Origin: Acetatifactor muris
GTDB taxonomy: Bacteria; Bacillota; Clostridia; Lachnospirales; Lachnospiraceae
Length of the DNA: 64,000 nt
Assembly (NCBI RefSeq): GCF_024623325.1
Contig: NZ_JANJZD010000001.1
Coordinates: 1-64,000 of the forward strand
Direction: 5' to 3'
In this document: piece after piece, positions 17,697-27,477 of the stretch
Numbering within the stretch: the first letter of the stretch is position 1
Layout: each line of letters opens with the position of its first letter
Notes under the pieces: generated by a model
The model's database searches: none
Told to the model about the DNA's origin: nothing
Seen by the model: only the letters and a program-made list of their open reading frames with translations
Translations under genes and position numbers: made by a program

Positions 17697-18408
17697 GATA
17701 CGAAAAAGCAGAGAATGGTGGTCCGTCTGGGCATTGCTTTCACGGGGCAGCTTTTACAAAGTGCTGGTGGTATTGTTTCTTATGGTATTGGGGGAATGGA
17801 TTTCCTTCTGGCGGATTCTGAGAGGGGACAGTCCGCCGGGTTCCCTGGAAGAGCTGGTAAATAAAGGTGGGGCGTCGGTATTCTTTATGGCAGCCCTGGG
17901 GGTGATTCTGCTGATTCTGGCCGGAACCATCGGACAGGCGGAGGAGAAAAGCCGGAATACACTGATGAGGCTTAAGATATCCGGATGGCAGATTTTCTTC
18001 ATCAGAACAGTATATTGCACCCTGTGTCTGCTTGTGTTGTTTTCTGTGCAGATTACGGCGATATTCTGTGCGGCGGAGCTTTATGAAAGGGCAGTGGGAG
18101 GAGCGGGGCTGTCGGAACAGTTTCTGTTCCTGGCTTTTTACCGGAATGAATTCCTGCACGGGCTTCTGCCCATGGAGGAACTGGGAAAATGGGTGCGGAA
18201 TTTTCTGTTGATTCTGGCCTTTGCAATGGAGGCGGCGAGAAGCAGGAAAATGGGATCAGTGACACTGATTAGCCTGTTTGTGCTGACGGCAGCCTGGTTT
18301 ATAAGCCCTGTGGGCATGGGGTACAGGGACGGGATTGTGGATTTTGTCTGCGTTGTGGTGATTGGGGCAGATGTACTGCAGATGCTTTTTGCCCGGGAAC
18401 CTGAATGA
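17677..18408 (+). CDS. ABC transporter permease-like membrane protein
   Basis: The 243-residue protein has about six hydrophobic helices after a short basic N-terminus, with an ABC-2-like pattern (LMRLKISGWQIFFIR between helices 2 and 3). It overlaps the GntR gene and is followed by a second membrane protein and an ATPase, so it is probably one permease subunit. No substrate can be inferred. Confidence 0.6.
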   Translation: MTGNGYKIRKSREWWSVWALLSRGSFYKVLVVLFLMVLGEWISFWRILRGDSPPGSLEELVNKGGASVFFMAALGVILLILAGTIGQAEEKSRNTLMRLKISGWQIFFIRTVYCTLCLLVLFSVQITAIFCAAELYERAVGGAGLSEQFLFLAFYRNEFLHGLLPMEELGKWVRNFLLILAFAMEAARSRKMGSVTLISLFVLTAAWFISPVGMGYRDGIVDFVCVVVIGADVLQMLFAREPE

Positions 18409-18498
18409 ACGGGCAGCAGCTTTGCAGCCATTCGGACTTATGGCGGGGAGAAATCTGTAGCCTAAGAAGGGATGCGTGAAATGTATGGGAGGAAATAG

Positions 18499-19002
18499 GT
18501 GGCAGAAATGAGGGGAATCATGGGAATGTGGAAAGAATCCGGGAAATTTTTCCCGCCGGGATATCCGTACGAAGAAGAAAGGAAGATGACGTTCTTTCTG
18601 CTGGGACTGGGGAGCGCGCTGAGCCTTCGCTTTTTCGGGAGCCTTCACAATGCGTCGGAGAGCCTGTATTATGTGGACAGAATCCGGGGCAGGACGGTGA
18701 GGCCGGGAGCTTTGGCGGAGTCCTTTCTGGAGCTGGCCTGGGGATATGCGGGAATGTTTCTTCCGCTGTATCTGTTTCTCGGGGGAATGATGCTGTATCA
18801 CTATTTTTACTACTATCGGGACGGCAGAAGCATTTATCTGATGCGGAGGCTGCCAGAGAGAGGGGAGCTGTGGAAAAGCTGTGTCAGGGCGCCTCTTTTG
18901 GGTATGGCGGCCGGGGCTGTGGTTATGGCGGCATTGTTTCTGCTGTATTATGGAAGCTATCGACTGCTGATACCTGCGGAATGTATGCCCAGGCTGTGGT
19001 GA
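18499..19002 (+). CDS. Membrane protein, second permease-like subunit
   Basis: The 167-residue protein carries at least three hydrophobic helices (LLGLGSALSL, FLPLYLFLGG and the C-terminal AAGAVVMAALFLL) and tyrosine-rich loops. Position between permease and ATPase suggests it belongs to the same ABC transporter. The start is uncertain; GTG/ATG choices near 18499 lack a strong ribosome site apart from GGAGGAAA about 10 bases upstream. Confidence 0.5.
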   Translation: MAEMRGIMGMWKESGKFFPPGYPYEEERKMTFFLLGLGSALSLRFFGSLHNASESLYYVDRIRGRTVRPGALAESFLELAWGYAGMFLPLYLFLGGMMLYHYFYYYRDGRSIYLMRRLPERGELWKSCVRAPLLGMAAGAVVMAALFLLYYGSYRLLIPAECMPRLW

Positions 19003-19091
19003 GACTGCTTTCCGAAGGGAAGTATGATAATAAAAATAGAGACTTAAAAAGGGAAAAGCGGGAATTTTCAGGAAAATCAGGAGATGGGAAT

Positions 19092-19835
19092 ATGCTGGAA
19101 ATCAATGGACTGGGTAAAATTTATTATGGGAAAAAGGGTGGGAAACAGGCTCTGCAGGATGTGAACCTGAAGCTCGGGCCCGGAGAAATTGTGGGACTTT
19201 TCGGGGAAAACGGCGCAGGAAAGACTACGCTGCTGAAATGCATACTGAATTTTCTGTCCTTTCAGGGAGAGATTCTGCTGGACGGGAGAAAGGTTGACAA
19301 AAGGAATATTGCCAGACTGTCCTTTGCCACCTGCGAACATTCTTTTTTCCCAAATCTGACGCCGGCGTCCCATGCAGATTTTTACCGGATGCATTTTGGC
19401 ACTTTCCGGGATAAAAGATTCGAGACTTTGATGAATTTCTTTGAACTGCCCATGAGGACGGCGCTGAAAAACTATTCCACAGGCCAGAAGAATCAGTTTG
19501 AAGTGATTCTGGCCCTCTGTCAGGGAGCGGATTATATTCTGATGGATGAGCCCTTTGCGGGAAATGATGTGTTCAACCGGGAAGACTTCTATAAAGTGTT
19601 GCTGGGAATTCTGGAGCCGGAGGAGACCATTTTCCTCTCCACTCATCTGATAGAGGAGGTGGAAAGATTTGTGGGGCGGGCGGTGCTGCTTCGGAAAGGC
19701 CGGGTGGCGGGGGATATTACCACACTGGAGCTGGAGGAACAGGACAGGACTTTGATGGATTATGTAAAGGAAATTTACGGGTACCGCTCCGACAGAGTGA
19801 ACAGGGCACTGAAGGAGCTGACGGACGAGATGTAA
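19092..19835 (+). CDS. ABC transporter ATP-binding protein
   Basis: The 247-residue ATPase has Walker A GENGAGKTT, Walker B YILMDEP and the switch His in STHL. The signature motif reads YSTGQKNQ instead of LSGGQ, a variation seen in the YtrB/EcsA type. ATG 19092 with CAGGAG 9 bases upstream is the start; the frame is open for 188 codons further but that part overlaps the preceding membrane protein in another frame and has no domain. It should energise the permeases at 17677-19002. Confidence 0.9.
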   Translation: MLEINGLGKIYYGKKGGKQALQDVNLKLGPGEIVGLFGENGAGKTTLLKCILNFLSFQGEILLDGRKVDKRNIARLSFATCEHSFFPNLTPASHADFYRMHFGTFRDKRFETLMNFFELPMRTALKNYSTGQKNQFEVILALCQGADYILMDEPFAGNDVFNREDFYKVLLGILEPEETIFLSTHLIEEVERFVGRAVLLRKGRVAGDITTLELEEQDRTLMDYVKEIYGYRSDRVNRALKELTDEM

Positions 19836-19850
19836 AATCAGGAGGCGAAA

Positions 19851-21383
19851 ATGAAGAAGGGTGCATGGGCAGCTTTGCTTATAATGGCGTTATCTTTGGC
19901 TGCGCTGCCGCCTGCATGGAAAAAGGTGAGCAGTGGAAGCGAAGAAATTGTGATAACACAGGAGGTTTTGTCCGGTGATCCGTCTGCCGCCGGGGGCATC
20001 ACTCTTGAGACGGCAACTCACTGGGACGGACATTTGCTTTGGGAGACAGCGTATACTATCGGAAGTGGGGAACAGGCGAAGAGCGATTTTACATTTTCTT
20101 CCGAAGAGGTCAGGTGGAACAGGTTGGAGAGAAAGAATGCATATGTGTATTCCACGGCCGGCTATGGAAGTGCTGCCACCTATTCCGGCACGGCTGTCAA
20201 TCCGGAGGATTTTCCTTTTCCGGAGATTACACAGGCAGCGGCGGACAGGACGAAGCCCGGAGAGACGCATACAGAAACGGTCAGAACAGGTGATTACGTG
20301 GATCTGTACCCTCTGGATTTTGGAATTGACGGAAGTTCCGTGGAATATGGCGGCGACTATAATGAAAATGTCCGATATCTGACGGAGCTTTTTCACATTC
20401 CCACCGGCGAAGACTACATGGAGATAACGACGGAAAAGAATGGGGAAGGAACGCTGATTGCTGTCAGCAGTCAGATGGTCTCGGATGAGGAAGCCTCCCG
20501 GTTCGCAATTGCAGGTGCTTCGGCCTTCGGCGAGGCAGGCTTTTATTACGCGTATGAATGTGAGAACAGCGTGGACGGGAGAGCGGCGGACCGGGGACAG
20601 AACAGCGGCATTTTTTATCAGCCTTTTGGGCAGGAGGACGGATGGCTGTCGGTGGATGTGACAGAAATGCGGAAGGTGTGCGGGATACCGGAACGGACAA
20701 TTCCGGAAGCGATGCTTCTGGACGGGGAGAATGGCCGGCTGTACCTGGAAGTCAGGGGAGAGGAGGCGTATCGACTCTGCATTTACCGGCTGGACGGGGA
20801 CATTCCTGTCCTGACCCAGGACATTCCCATTCGTCGGAATGACATTCTGACAGAAGGCGCCGCAGCCGGCGAGAAGATAATGTGGAATGAGAATATAGAA
20901 GATTATTCCGCCAGACCTGTTCTCCGGCAGATTCAAAAGGAAGGCGACAATCTGCTGATAACCTGGAGTGATAATGGCTTTGCCTTTGTGGTGAGAGAGG
21001 GACAGGAAGAGGGACGGTATAATCTGTGGTGTAACGGAACGTTTCCGGATTACCTGGAACAAGACCGGAAAGTGGTGGGGGAAAAGCCTTTTCCGGGAGA
21101 AAACGGGTGTGTCTTTGACGGAGAGCGGCTGGTGCTGGCAGCTTTCGAGGACTGGATGAGCGTGAATGCACTGGTTGCGGTATACAGAGAAGAAGGCGAA
21201 ATCTACTGCGGATTGTATCGACACAGCGGTACTGCGGATGAGGATGAGAGCGATTTGTATTTGTATGAGAACAGGATTCTCCCTCAGGGGCAGGCGAACT
21301 GGAGATATTTTTGGGATGGGCTTACAGGGGAACTGTACAGGGAAGGGTCGGATACGCCGGTTCGTCCGCTAAAAATTTCTTGA
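19851..21383 (+). CDS. Exported protein of unknown function, ABC operon
   Basis: The 510-residue protein has a signal-type N-terminus (MKKGAWAALL then ALSLAALPPA) without a lipobox, so it is secreted or membrane-tethered. The remainder is acidic, rich in Tyr/Trp and probably mostly beta structure; no known domain was recognised. It starts 15 bp after the ATPase gene and is likely translated from the same transcript, suggesting an extracellular accessory of this ABC system. Confidence 0.6.
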   Translation: MKKGAWAALLIMALSLAALPPAWKKVSSGSEEIVITQEVLSGDPSAAGGITLETATHWDGHLLWETAYTIGSGEQAKSDFTFSSEEVRWNRLERKNAYVYSTAGYGSAATYSGTAVNPEDFPFPEITQAAADRTKPGETHTETVRTGDYVDLYPLDFGIDGSSVEYGGDYNENVRYLTELFHIPTGEDYMEITTEKNGEGTLIAVSSQMVSDEEASRFAIAGASAFGEAGFYYAYECENSVDGRAADRGQNSGIFYQPFGQEDGWLSVDVTEMRKVCGIPERTIPEAMLLDGENGRLYLEVRGEEAYRLCIYRLDGDIPVLTQDIPIRRNDILTEGAAAGEKIMWNENIEDYSARPVLRQIQKEGDNLLITWSDNGFAFVVREGQEEGRYNLWCNGTFPDYLEQDRKVVGEKPFPGENGCVFDGERLVLAAFEDWMSVNALVAVYREEGEIYCGLYRHSGTADEDESDLYLYENRILPQGQANWRYFWDGLTGELYREGSDTPVRPLKIS

Positions 21384-21505
21384 CGGAGTGAGGAATCAAT
21401 TCTATAATCACTTCATATCAGATGTATCAGGAAGATTACACAGTTATTCAGACAGGTCAAGCGTGGGTGCGAAAAGGAAGGCAGAATGGTGGGAGGACAA
21501 AATAT

Positions 21506-22438
21506 ATGAGTGAAGTGAGAGAAAGTGTATTGGAGCTGATTGGGAGGACCCCCATTTTGAAGCTGAACCGCTATATGGAGAAAGCGGGAATTTCGGAGGC
21601 GACGATTCTGGCGAAGCTGGAATATCTGAATCCGGCCGGTTCTGTCAAGGATCGTGTGGCGCTGGCCATGATAGAGGACGCGGAAAAAAAGGGAATCCTG
21701 AACCCCGGTGCCACAATCATTGAACCCACATCCGGGAACACGGGAATCGGGCTGGCACTTGCGGCGGCGATCAAGGGATACCGCATGATTCTCACACTGC
21801 CGGATACCATGAGTGTGGAGAGAAGGACGCTTCTGGGCGCATACGGAGCTGAGCTGGTACTGACGGAAGGCGCCGGTGGAATGCAGGGAGCCATTGAAAG
21901 AGCGGAGGAACTGAGAGCGGCCACGCCGGGGGCGGTGATTCTGGGGCAGTTCGTGAATCCGGCGAATGCGAAGGCCCACGAAGAGACAACAGGACCGGAA
22001 ATCTGGGAACAGACGGAGGGAGCGATAGACATTTTTGTGGCAGGGGTAGGTACCGGTGGGACAATCACCGGCGTTGGCACATATCTGAAGGAGAAAAATC
22101 CGGATATAAAAGTAGTCGCAGTGGAACCCGCGTCCAGCCCGGTACTGTCCGGCGGAGCGCCCGGACCTCACGGGATTCAGGGAATCGGCGCAGGTTTTGT
22201 ACCGGAGATTCTGGATACGAAGCTGTATGATGAAGTGATTCCCGTGGAAAATGAAGATGCTTATGCCGAGGGCAGGATGCTGGCCCGGAGCGAGGGCGTA
22301 CTGGCGGGGATTTCTTCCGGAGCGGCGCTGAAGGCGGCAGGTCTCCTGGCAAAGCGGCCGGAAAACAAAGGAAAAGTGATTGTGGCGCTGCTTCCGGATT
22401 CCGGTGACAGATATCTTTCCACGCCCCTGTTTTCATGA
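21506..22438 (+). CDS. cysK: Cysteine synthase A (O-acetylserine sulfhydrylase)
   Basis: The 310-residue PLP enzyme makes cysteine from O-acetylserine and sulfide. PLP lysine is in [10 protein letters not shown], the substrate loop is [12 protein letters not shown], and the phosphate loop is [13 protein letters not shown] 21506 has GGGAGG 9 bases upstream; codons before it are not supported. The gene is followed by the tRNA cluster and has its own direction of transcription away from the ABC operon end. Confidence 0.96.
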   Translation: MSEVRESVLELIGRTPILKLNRYMEKAGISEATILAKLEYLNPAGSVKDRVALAMIEDAEKKGILNPGATIIEPTSGNTGIGLALAAAIKGYRMILTLPDTMSVERRTLLGAYGAELVLTEGAGGMQGAIERAEELRAATPGAVILGQFVNPANAKAHEETTGPEIWEQTEGAIDIFVAGVGTGGTITGVGTYLKEKNPDIKVVAVEPASSPVLSGGAPGPHGIQGIGAGFVPEILDTKLYDEVIPVENEDAYAEGRMLARSEGVLAGISSGAALKAAGLLAKRPENKGKVIVALLPDSGDRYLSTPLFS

Positions 22439-22485
22439 GAAAAACATTTTGTAAAAATCCTTGTAAAAAACAGAAGATAAAACTG

Positions 22486-22514
22486 TTGACAAATGGAAGA
22501 TAATACGTTAAAAT
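22486..22514 (+). promoter_or_regulatory. tRNA operon promoter
   Basis: Consensus TTGACA (22486-22491), 17-bp spacer, TAAAAT (22509-22514), 36 bp before the first tRNA. Confidence 0.75.
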
Positions 22515-22549
22515 GTAGTTCGTTGGTTTGATTGCTGTGTCACAAACGT

Positions 22550-22623
<74 letters not shown>

Positions 22624-22670
22624 TTTGAAAGGGAATGACGAGGGCCAGTTGGCAACCGTGTTTCATATAT

Positions 22671-22745
22671 GGTGGGTATAGCGCAGTTGGTTAGCGCGCC
22701 AGATTGTGGCTCTGGAGGCCAAGGGTTCGAATCCCTTTATCCACC
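22671..22745 (+). tRNA. tRNA-His (anticodon GTG)
   Basis: Acceptor GTGGGTA/TATCCAC with the extra G-1 (22671) facing C73, as is universal for tRNA-His. Anticodon stem CCAGA/TCTGG with loop TTGTGGC. Confidence 0.95.
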
Positions 22746-22794
22746 TTTCCCTGACCGGAATTCATTACAATGAAGAATTCGGATAGTTGGATAC

Positions 22795-22866
22795 AGGGCT
22801 ATCGCCAAGCGGTAAGGCACAGCACTTTGACTGCTGCAGACGCTGGTTCGAATCCAGCTAGCCCTG
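22795..22866 (+). tRNA. tRNA-Gln (anticodon TTG)
   Basis: Acceptor AGGGCTA/TAGCCCT, anticodon stem CAGCA/TGCTG with loop CTTTGAC, discriminator G. Confidence 0.95.
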
Positions 22867-22922
22867 CTGCACCAATGCAGCCGAACTTGAAAGAGTTCAT
22901 GGGCAAAAGGGTTGTGTAATTT

Positions 22923-22995
22923 GGGACATTAGCTCAGGTGGTAGAGCACTTGACTTTTAATCAAGTTGTCTGGGGTTCGAATCCCCAATGTCTCA
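22923..22995 (+). tRNA. tRNA-Lys (anticodon TTT)
   Basis: Acceptor GGGACAT/ATGTCTC (one G-U), anticodon stem CTTGA/TCAAG with loop CTTTTAA, discriminator A. Last member of the Arg-His-Gln-Lys array. Confidence 0.95.
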
Positions 22996-23001
22996 GGAGA
23001 G

Positions 23002-23036
23002 AAAATGACAGGAAAGCCAGTGTTTCCTGTCATTTT
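23002..23036 (+). terminator. Terminator of the tRNA operon
   Basis: A perfect 14-bp stem (23002-23015 with 23023-23036), 7-base loop, left arm rich in A and right arm ending in TTTT. It starts 7 bases after tRNA-Lys. Confidence 0.8.
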
Positions 23037-23066
23037 GCTGTGTGAAAAAGGAAGGAAAAGGTACAG

Positions 23067-24452
23067 ATGCAGAGAGAAGATAAGAAACAGAAAGAAAACA
23101 AAATGGGTGTCATGCCTGTAGACAGACTTCTGATATCCATGTCACTGCCCATGATGATATCCATGCTGGTGCAGGCGCTCTACAATATTGTGGACAGCAT
23201 CTTTGTGTCCAGAATCAACGAATATGCGCTTCGGGCAGTTTCGCTGGCATTTCCCATTCAAAGCCTGATGATTGCCGTGTCTGTGGGAACTGCGGTGGGC
23301 ATCAATGCCTTTTTGTCCAGGACTCTGGGGGAAAAGGAATTCGAGAAAGCCAACACCATAGCAGTGAACGGCATTTTTATTGAACTGGTGAGTTATGTGG
23401 TATTCGCGCTGGTTGGTATTTTTGCCAGCAGACCTTTTTTTGCCAGCCAGACCAGTATTGCGGAAGTTCGTGAATACGGCACCACCTATCTGACCATCTG
23501 CTGTACTGCGGGAATCGGTATCTTTATGCAGACAGCTTTTGAGCGTCTGCTGCAGTCCACGGGTAAGACTGTTTTTGCCATGACAGCCCAGGTGGCCGGT
23601 GCTGTGACCAATCTGGTGCTGGACCCGATTCTGATATTCGGGTTGTTTGGTCTGCCCCCCATGGGAGTGGCCGGAGCGGCTGCGGCCACGGTGCTGGGAC
23701 AGATGGTGGCGGCCGCATGTGCGATTGTGTTTAATGTGAAATTTAATAAGGAGCTTCGTCTGTCCTTTAAGGGCTTTCGACCCAATGCAGATTTGATTCT
23801 CAATATATATAAGGTGGGAATTCCCTCCATTATCATGCAGGCCATTGGCTCTGTTATGACTTACGGCATGAATCTGATTCTGGAAGCCTTCGGGGCGGCA
23901 CAGACTGTATTCGGGATTTATTTCAAGCTGCAGAGCTTTATCTTCATGCCCATATTCGGCCTGAACAATGGCATGGTTCCCATTATTGCCTACAACTTTG
24001 GTGCAGGCAGCCGGGAGCGCGTGGTGAAAACCATGAAGAGCAGTATCAGATATGCGGTATGCATTATGCTGGTGGGACTGGCTGTCATGCAGCTGATTCC
24101 CGGACAGCTGATTGGTTTGTTTGATACGGGGGATACCGCAGAGCTTCTGACAATCGGCATCCCGGCGCTTCGGAGGATTTGCCTGAGCTTCTGCTTTGCA
24201 GGTTACTGTATTGTGGTGGGAAGTGTGTTCCAGGCTCTGGGAAACGGTGTGTACAGCATGATCGTCTCCATTGCAAGACAGCTGTGTGTGCTTCTGCCCG
24301 TGGCATGGATGTTTTCCCTAAGCGGGAATGTGAACCTTATCTGGTGGGCCTTTCCCATAGCTGAGCTGGTCAGTCTGGGGATGAGTACCTATTTCCTGGT
24401 ACGGATTCATCAGAAAATTATCCGACATATCGGAGAGAAGGTACCCACGTAG
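23067..24452 (+). CDS. MATE family multidrug/solute exporter
   Basis: The 461-residue protein has twelve hydrophobic helices in two homologous halves (PMMISMLVQALYNIVDSIFV in the first, GIPSIIMQAIGSVMTYGMN in the second). MATE transporters expel cationic drugs or metabolites using Na+ or H+ gradients. It lies between the two tRNA loci, 30 bp behind the terminator, so it must have its own weak promoter or be read through. The substrate is unknown. Confidence 0.92.
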   Translation: MQREDKKQKENKMGVMPVDRLLISMSLPMMISMLVQALYNIVDSIFVSRINEYALRAVSLAFPIQSLMIAVSVGTAVGINAFLSRTLGEKEFEKANTIAVNGIFIELVSYVVFALVGIFASRPFFASQTSIAEVREYGTTYLTICCTAGIGIFMQTAFERLLQSTGKTVFAMTAQVAGAVTNLVLDPILIFGLFGLPPMGVAGAAAATVLGQMVAAACAIVFNVKFNKELRLSFKGFRPNADLILNIYKVGIPSIIMQAIGSVMTYGMNLILEAFGAAQTVFGIYFKLQSFIFMPIFGLNNGMVPIIAYNFGAGSRERVVKTMKSSIRYAVCIMLVGLAVMQLIPGQLIGLFDTGDTAELLTIGIPALRRICLSFCFAGYCIVVGSVFQALGNGVYSMIVSIARQLCVLLPVAWMFSLSGNVNLIWWAFPIAELVSLGMSTYFLVRIHQKIIRHIGEKVPT

Positions 24453-24499
24453 TTCCTTTTGGCACACAGATGATTTCGGTGACAGTTCCGCTTCCTTTC

Positions 24500-24529
24500 T
24501 TGACAAGGAGAGGGCTGAAAGAGTATAAT
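24500..24529 (+). promoter_or_regulatory. tRNA-Leu promoter
   Basis: Consensus TTGACA (24500-24505), 18-bp spacer, TATAAT (24524-24529), 36 bp before the tRNA. Confidence 0.75.
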
Positions 24530-24565
24530 AACAAATGTTCCCTGCGACAACGCAAAACTGAGAAA

Positions 24566-24646
24566 GCGGATATGGCGGAATTGGCAGACGCGCCAGATTT
24601 AGGTTCTGGTACTGTTAGTGTGGGGGTTCAAGTCCCCCTATCCGCA
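24566..24646 (+). tRNA. tRNA-Leu (anticodon TAG)
   Basis: Acceptor GCGGATA/TATCCGC, anticodon stem CCAGA/TCTGG with loop TTTAGGT, class II variable arm and discriminator A. 81 nt. Confidence 0.94.
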
Positions 24647-24720
24647 TTGGGCAATAGAAAATACAGCATAATCTCTGCCAAATCCCCAAGGCGGAGATTC
24701 CTGCTTCAGCAGAGTAAGAC

Positions 24721-24751
24721 GACAATTTTCGAGAGAAAATTGTCATTTTTT
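24721..24751 (+). terminator. Terminator of tRNA-Leu
   Basis: Perfect 10-bp stem (24721-24730 with 24735-24744) with GAGA loop, followed by ATTTTTTC. Confidence 0.85.
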
Positions 24752-24857
24752 CTATGAACGGGAGTGTGCCGGAAGAAACGATATTATGAAGGATGGATTC
24801 CGCTTTAAGTGAAATAGGCCGGAGCCGTTGCCTGAAAATTCACGGGAAGGAGAGAGT

Positions 24858-26126
24858 ATGTTTAACAATTATGGGATGGAGGACCACGAGATTCTGGAAA
24901 GTGCGGAAGAAGTCTGCAATGGAAAGCTGATTCTCTCTCTGGAGGACCTGAGTTTTCTGTTGAACAGGACCATTGACCTTACTTTTCATCAGAAGGTGGA
25001 AGACAGGCTCATTCTGGGAATCCTCAGGGAGCAGATTTCTGCGGCGGATCTGGATGACGACGATGAGGCGGAGGTCATTTTTGAAGCAATTGTCCGAATC
25101 CAGCGGGGGAAAATGGACGATCCGGCACAGGCGCTGGACATTGCGGCGGAGAGCGGCATCAGCTTTACGGAGACTCGATATTTTAATGAGACGGCGGAGA
25201 ATCTCAGAGATTATCTTCTGAGTAAGACATTCAGTGCAGAGATTGTGGAGAGAATGATTCGGCTGGAAATTGACATAAATCAACCTCTGCTGAATGGATG
25301 TACGCCGGCTTACATAGCGGCGGACAGAGCGTTTCAGCCGAAAAGCCCATGGGAGGATCAGGAGGAAGAGCTGGCGAAAGCAGCGGTATTTTTCAGCAGA
25401 GAGTCCATGGAGGCGCTGAATGCGTTTGGCACTTCCGCAGTACACAGAGCCATCAGAAATCATCATGTGAAAATGCTTCAGGTGATGACAGCGGCAGGGA
25501 TTGACGTGAATCTTTCGGAAGATTATCCGGCGGTTACAGGCTTTTCACTTCTGCATACGGCGTGTCTGTACGGGTATCCTGAAATTGTGTCCATATTGAC
25601 AGAGGCGGGAGCCGATGACACGAGGCTGTCCGGGAAGGAAGAATCGCCGGCACATACAGCTCTTTTTTGCCATTATGTGACAGGCTCAAAGCGGCTGACG
25701 ACAGAGGAAAGGGCAGCTCTGATAAAGGCATTGAAACATATTGATGTACCGGGAAAAGACGGAAGAACGCCAATGATGACAGCGCTGACCAGCAGCGATT
25801 ACGATATCCGGCGGAACCTTCCGCCCGTTTTCCTGGAAAAGGGGGCGGATGTCAACCACAGAGACAATGACGGAAATACACCGCTGACATTGGGCGGGGA
25901 TATTGATATGGTGAAAGCTCTGGTAGAGGCAGGGGCGGATGTGAACGCCAGAAACAGTAATGGAGATACGCCTCTCCATCGGGCGCTGGAGGAGGGAAGA
26001 ATTCGGGAAGCAAAGTATCTGCTCAGAAAAGGGGCGGATTACAATGTGCCGAACAACAGTCAGGTCACACCGATTCAGATTGCAGTGGAAAAGGGGATGG
26101 ATGAGGTTTTGCAATTGATGGAATGA
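24858..26126 (+). CDS. Ankyrin-repeat protein, copy 1
   Basis: The 422-residue cytosolic protein has a distinctive helical N-terminal part (about 1-150, with a run of four Asp in ADLDDDDEA) and at least five C-terminal ankyrin repeats. Repeat hallmarks include FSLLHTACLYGYPEIV, EAGADVNARNSNGDTPLHRAL and LRKGADYNVPNNSQVTPIQIA. Ankyrin repeats mediate protein binding; no enzymatic motif, signal or anchor is present. The start has AAGGAG 5-6 bases upstream. The next gene is a diverged tandem copy with the same architecture. Confidence 0.85.
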   Translation: MFNNYGMEDHEILESAEEVCNGKLILSLEDLSFLLNRTIDLTFHQKVEDRLILGILREQISAADLDDDDEAEVIFEAIVRIQRGKMDDPAQALDIAAESGISFTETRYFNETAENLRDYLLSKTFSAEIVERMIRLEIDINQPLLNGCTPAYIAADRAFQPKSPWEDQEEELAKAAVFFSRESMEALNAFGTSAVHRAIRNHHVKMLQVMTAAGIDVNLSEDYPAVTGFSLLHTACLYGYPEIVSILTEAGADDTRLSGKEESPAHTALFCHYVTGSKRLTTEERAALIKALKHIDVPGKDGRTPMMTALTSSDYDIRRNLPPVFLEKGADVNHRDNDGNTPLTLGGDIDMVKALVEAGADVNARNSNGDTPLHRALEEGRIREAKYLLRKGADYNVPNNSQVTPIQIAVEKGMDEVLQLME

Positions 26127-26178
26127 CAGGCTGTCTGAGAGACATTATAAAATTAAGAGTTTAAGGAGGAACGGAAAA

Positions 26179-27474
26179 ATGGTATATGATGCGGAGGAAT
26201 ACAGAAAAAAGCGGCCGCTGGTGCTTGCGGGAGAGTTGAAAGCATCTGTGAATGATCTGTGGATCATGCTGTATGATCTGATAGGTACTTCTTTCATAGA
26301 TCTGAAAGAAGAGAAGAATCAGAAGACGTTGGAAGATGCTGTGACACTGTTTCAAATGCTTCTGTCAGCGGCAGATACAGACGATGATGAGGAGATGGAT
26401 ATCATTTTTGAAGCGCTGGAGAATATGCTGCACAGGGAGGCGCCGGTGAAGCGGGTTCTTGAGATGCTGCACGAAGCTGATATCAGCTTTACCGAATTGC
26501 GCTACCACAACAGAGAACTTACAGATATAAGGGATTATCTTCTGAAAAACTGCTTCAGCCTGGAACTGGCGGAAACGATGGTACATCTGGGCGTGGACTT
26601 AAACGAACCCCTGATTAAAGGTAGAACCCCGGCTTTTATCCTGGCATATGAGAGAAATTTTGAAGGTGCAGGGGGGTGGAACAGCTATCAGAACGAGTTA
26701 GATGAAGCTTATGCGAAACTGGTGGAGACAGTCTTCAGTGTGGAGTCCATGGAGGCATTGGACGCAGAGGGAAGTTCCGCCGCTCATTGGGCAGTCAGAC
26801 AATACAAATACAGAATGTTGTCGGCTATGCTGAAAAAAGGTGTGAATGTCAATCTGACGCAGGATCAGCCCAGTGTGGCGGGAACCACACTTCTGCATAT
26901 TGCATGTGAATATGGTTTCCCGGAGATGGTGCGGTTATTAATGGAGGCGGGAGCTGACGATACGCTTCAAAATGAGAGAGAGGAAACCGCCGCACATATG
27001 ACGGTTTCGCGCAATGTGCGTTACAAGACTATCAGTGCGGAGACAAGAGTGGAAATGATTAAGCTGCTGGAACATGTGGATATTCCGGGGAAAAAAGGTA
27101 CAACGCCTCTTATGGCAGCACAGGACTATGACCTGCATGCTTCCTACATTCTGACACCGGTTTTTATCGAAAAGGGGGCGGATGTCAATCGAACCGATAA
27201 CGCAGGGAATACCGCACTGCTTCTGCATGCCATATGGTACTGCGACAAAGCGGTGGTGAAGGCCATGGTGAATGCGGGATATGAGATCAATGCCAGAAAT
27301 AAAGACGGGAATACGATACTTCATTATGCCATTAAGAATAAAAGCAGCGAGGTGGCAAGATATCTGCTGAAAAAGGGCGCGGATTATACTATAGTAAATG
27401 AAAAGCAAATCACGCCCCTGCAGATGGCTGTGGAAAACGGCCTGGAAGAAGTGCTGCCTCTGATGGGTGTGTGA
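26179..27474 (+). CDS. Ankyrin-repeat protein, copy 2
   Basis: The 431-residue paralogue of the preceding gene shares its order throughout: the acidic run TDDDEEMDIIFEAL aligns with DDDDEAEVIFEAI of copy 1, and SFTELRYHNRELTDIRDYLL with SFTETRYFNETAENLRDYLL. Ankyrin repeats occupy about 165-431, ending KKGADYTIVNEKQITPLQMA. AAGGAGG precedes ATG 26179 closely. It starts 52 bp after copy 1 and is likely cotranscribed. Divergence between copies is extensive, so the duplication is old or the copies evolve quickly. Confidence 0.85.
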   Translation: MVYDAEEYRKKRPLVLAGELKASVNDLWIMLYDLIGTSFIDLKEEKNQKTLEDAVTLFQMLLSAADTDDDEEMDIIFEALENMLHREAPVKRVLEMLHEADISFTELRYHNRELTDIRDYLLKNCFSLELAETMVHLGVDLNEPLIKGRTPAFILAYERNFEGAGGWNSYQNELDEAYAKLVETVFSVESMEALDAEGSSAAHWAVRQYKYRMLSAMLKKGVNVNLTQDQPSVAGTTLLHIACEYGFPEMVRLLMEAGADDTLQNEREETAAHMTVSRNVRYKTISAETRVEMIKLLEHVDIPGKKGTTPLMAAQDYDLHASYILTPVFIEKGADVNRTDNAGNTALLLHAIWYCDKAVVKAMVNAGYEINARNKDGNTILHYAIKNKSSEVARYLLKKGADYTIVNEKQITPLQMAVENGLEEVLPLMGV

Positions 27475-27477
27475 TTC

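Noticed and set aside
18528..19091. 188-codon N-terminal extension of the ABC ATPase
   Set aside because: It overlaps the preceding membrane protein in another frame and has no domain; ATG 19092 has its own ribosome site.
19890..21224. 444-codon minus-strand frame
   Set aside because: Antisense to the exported protein of the ABC operon; no recognisable domain and high Arg/His content typical of shadow frames.
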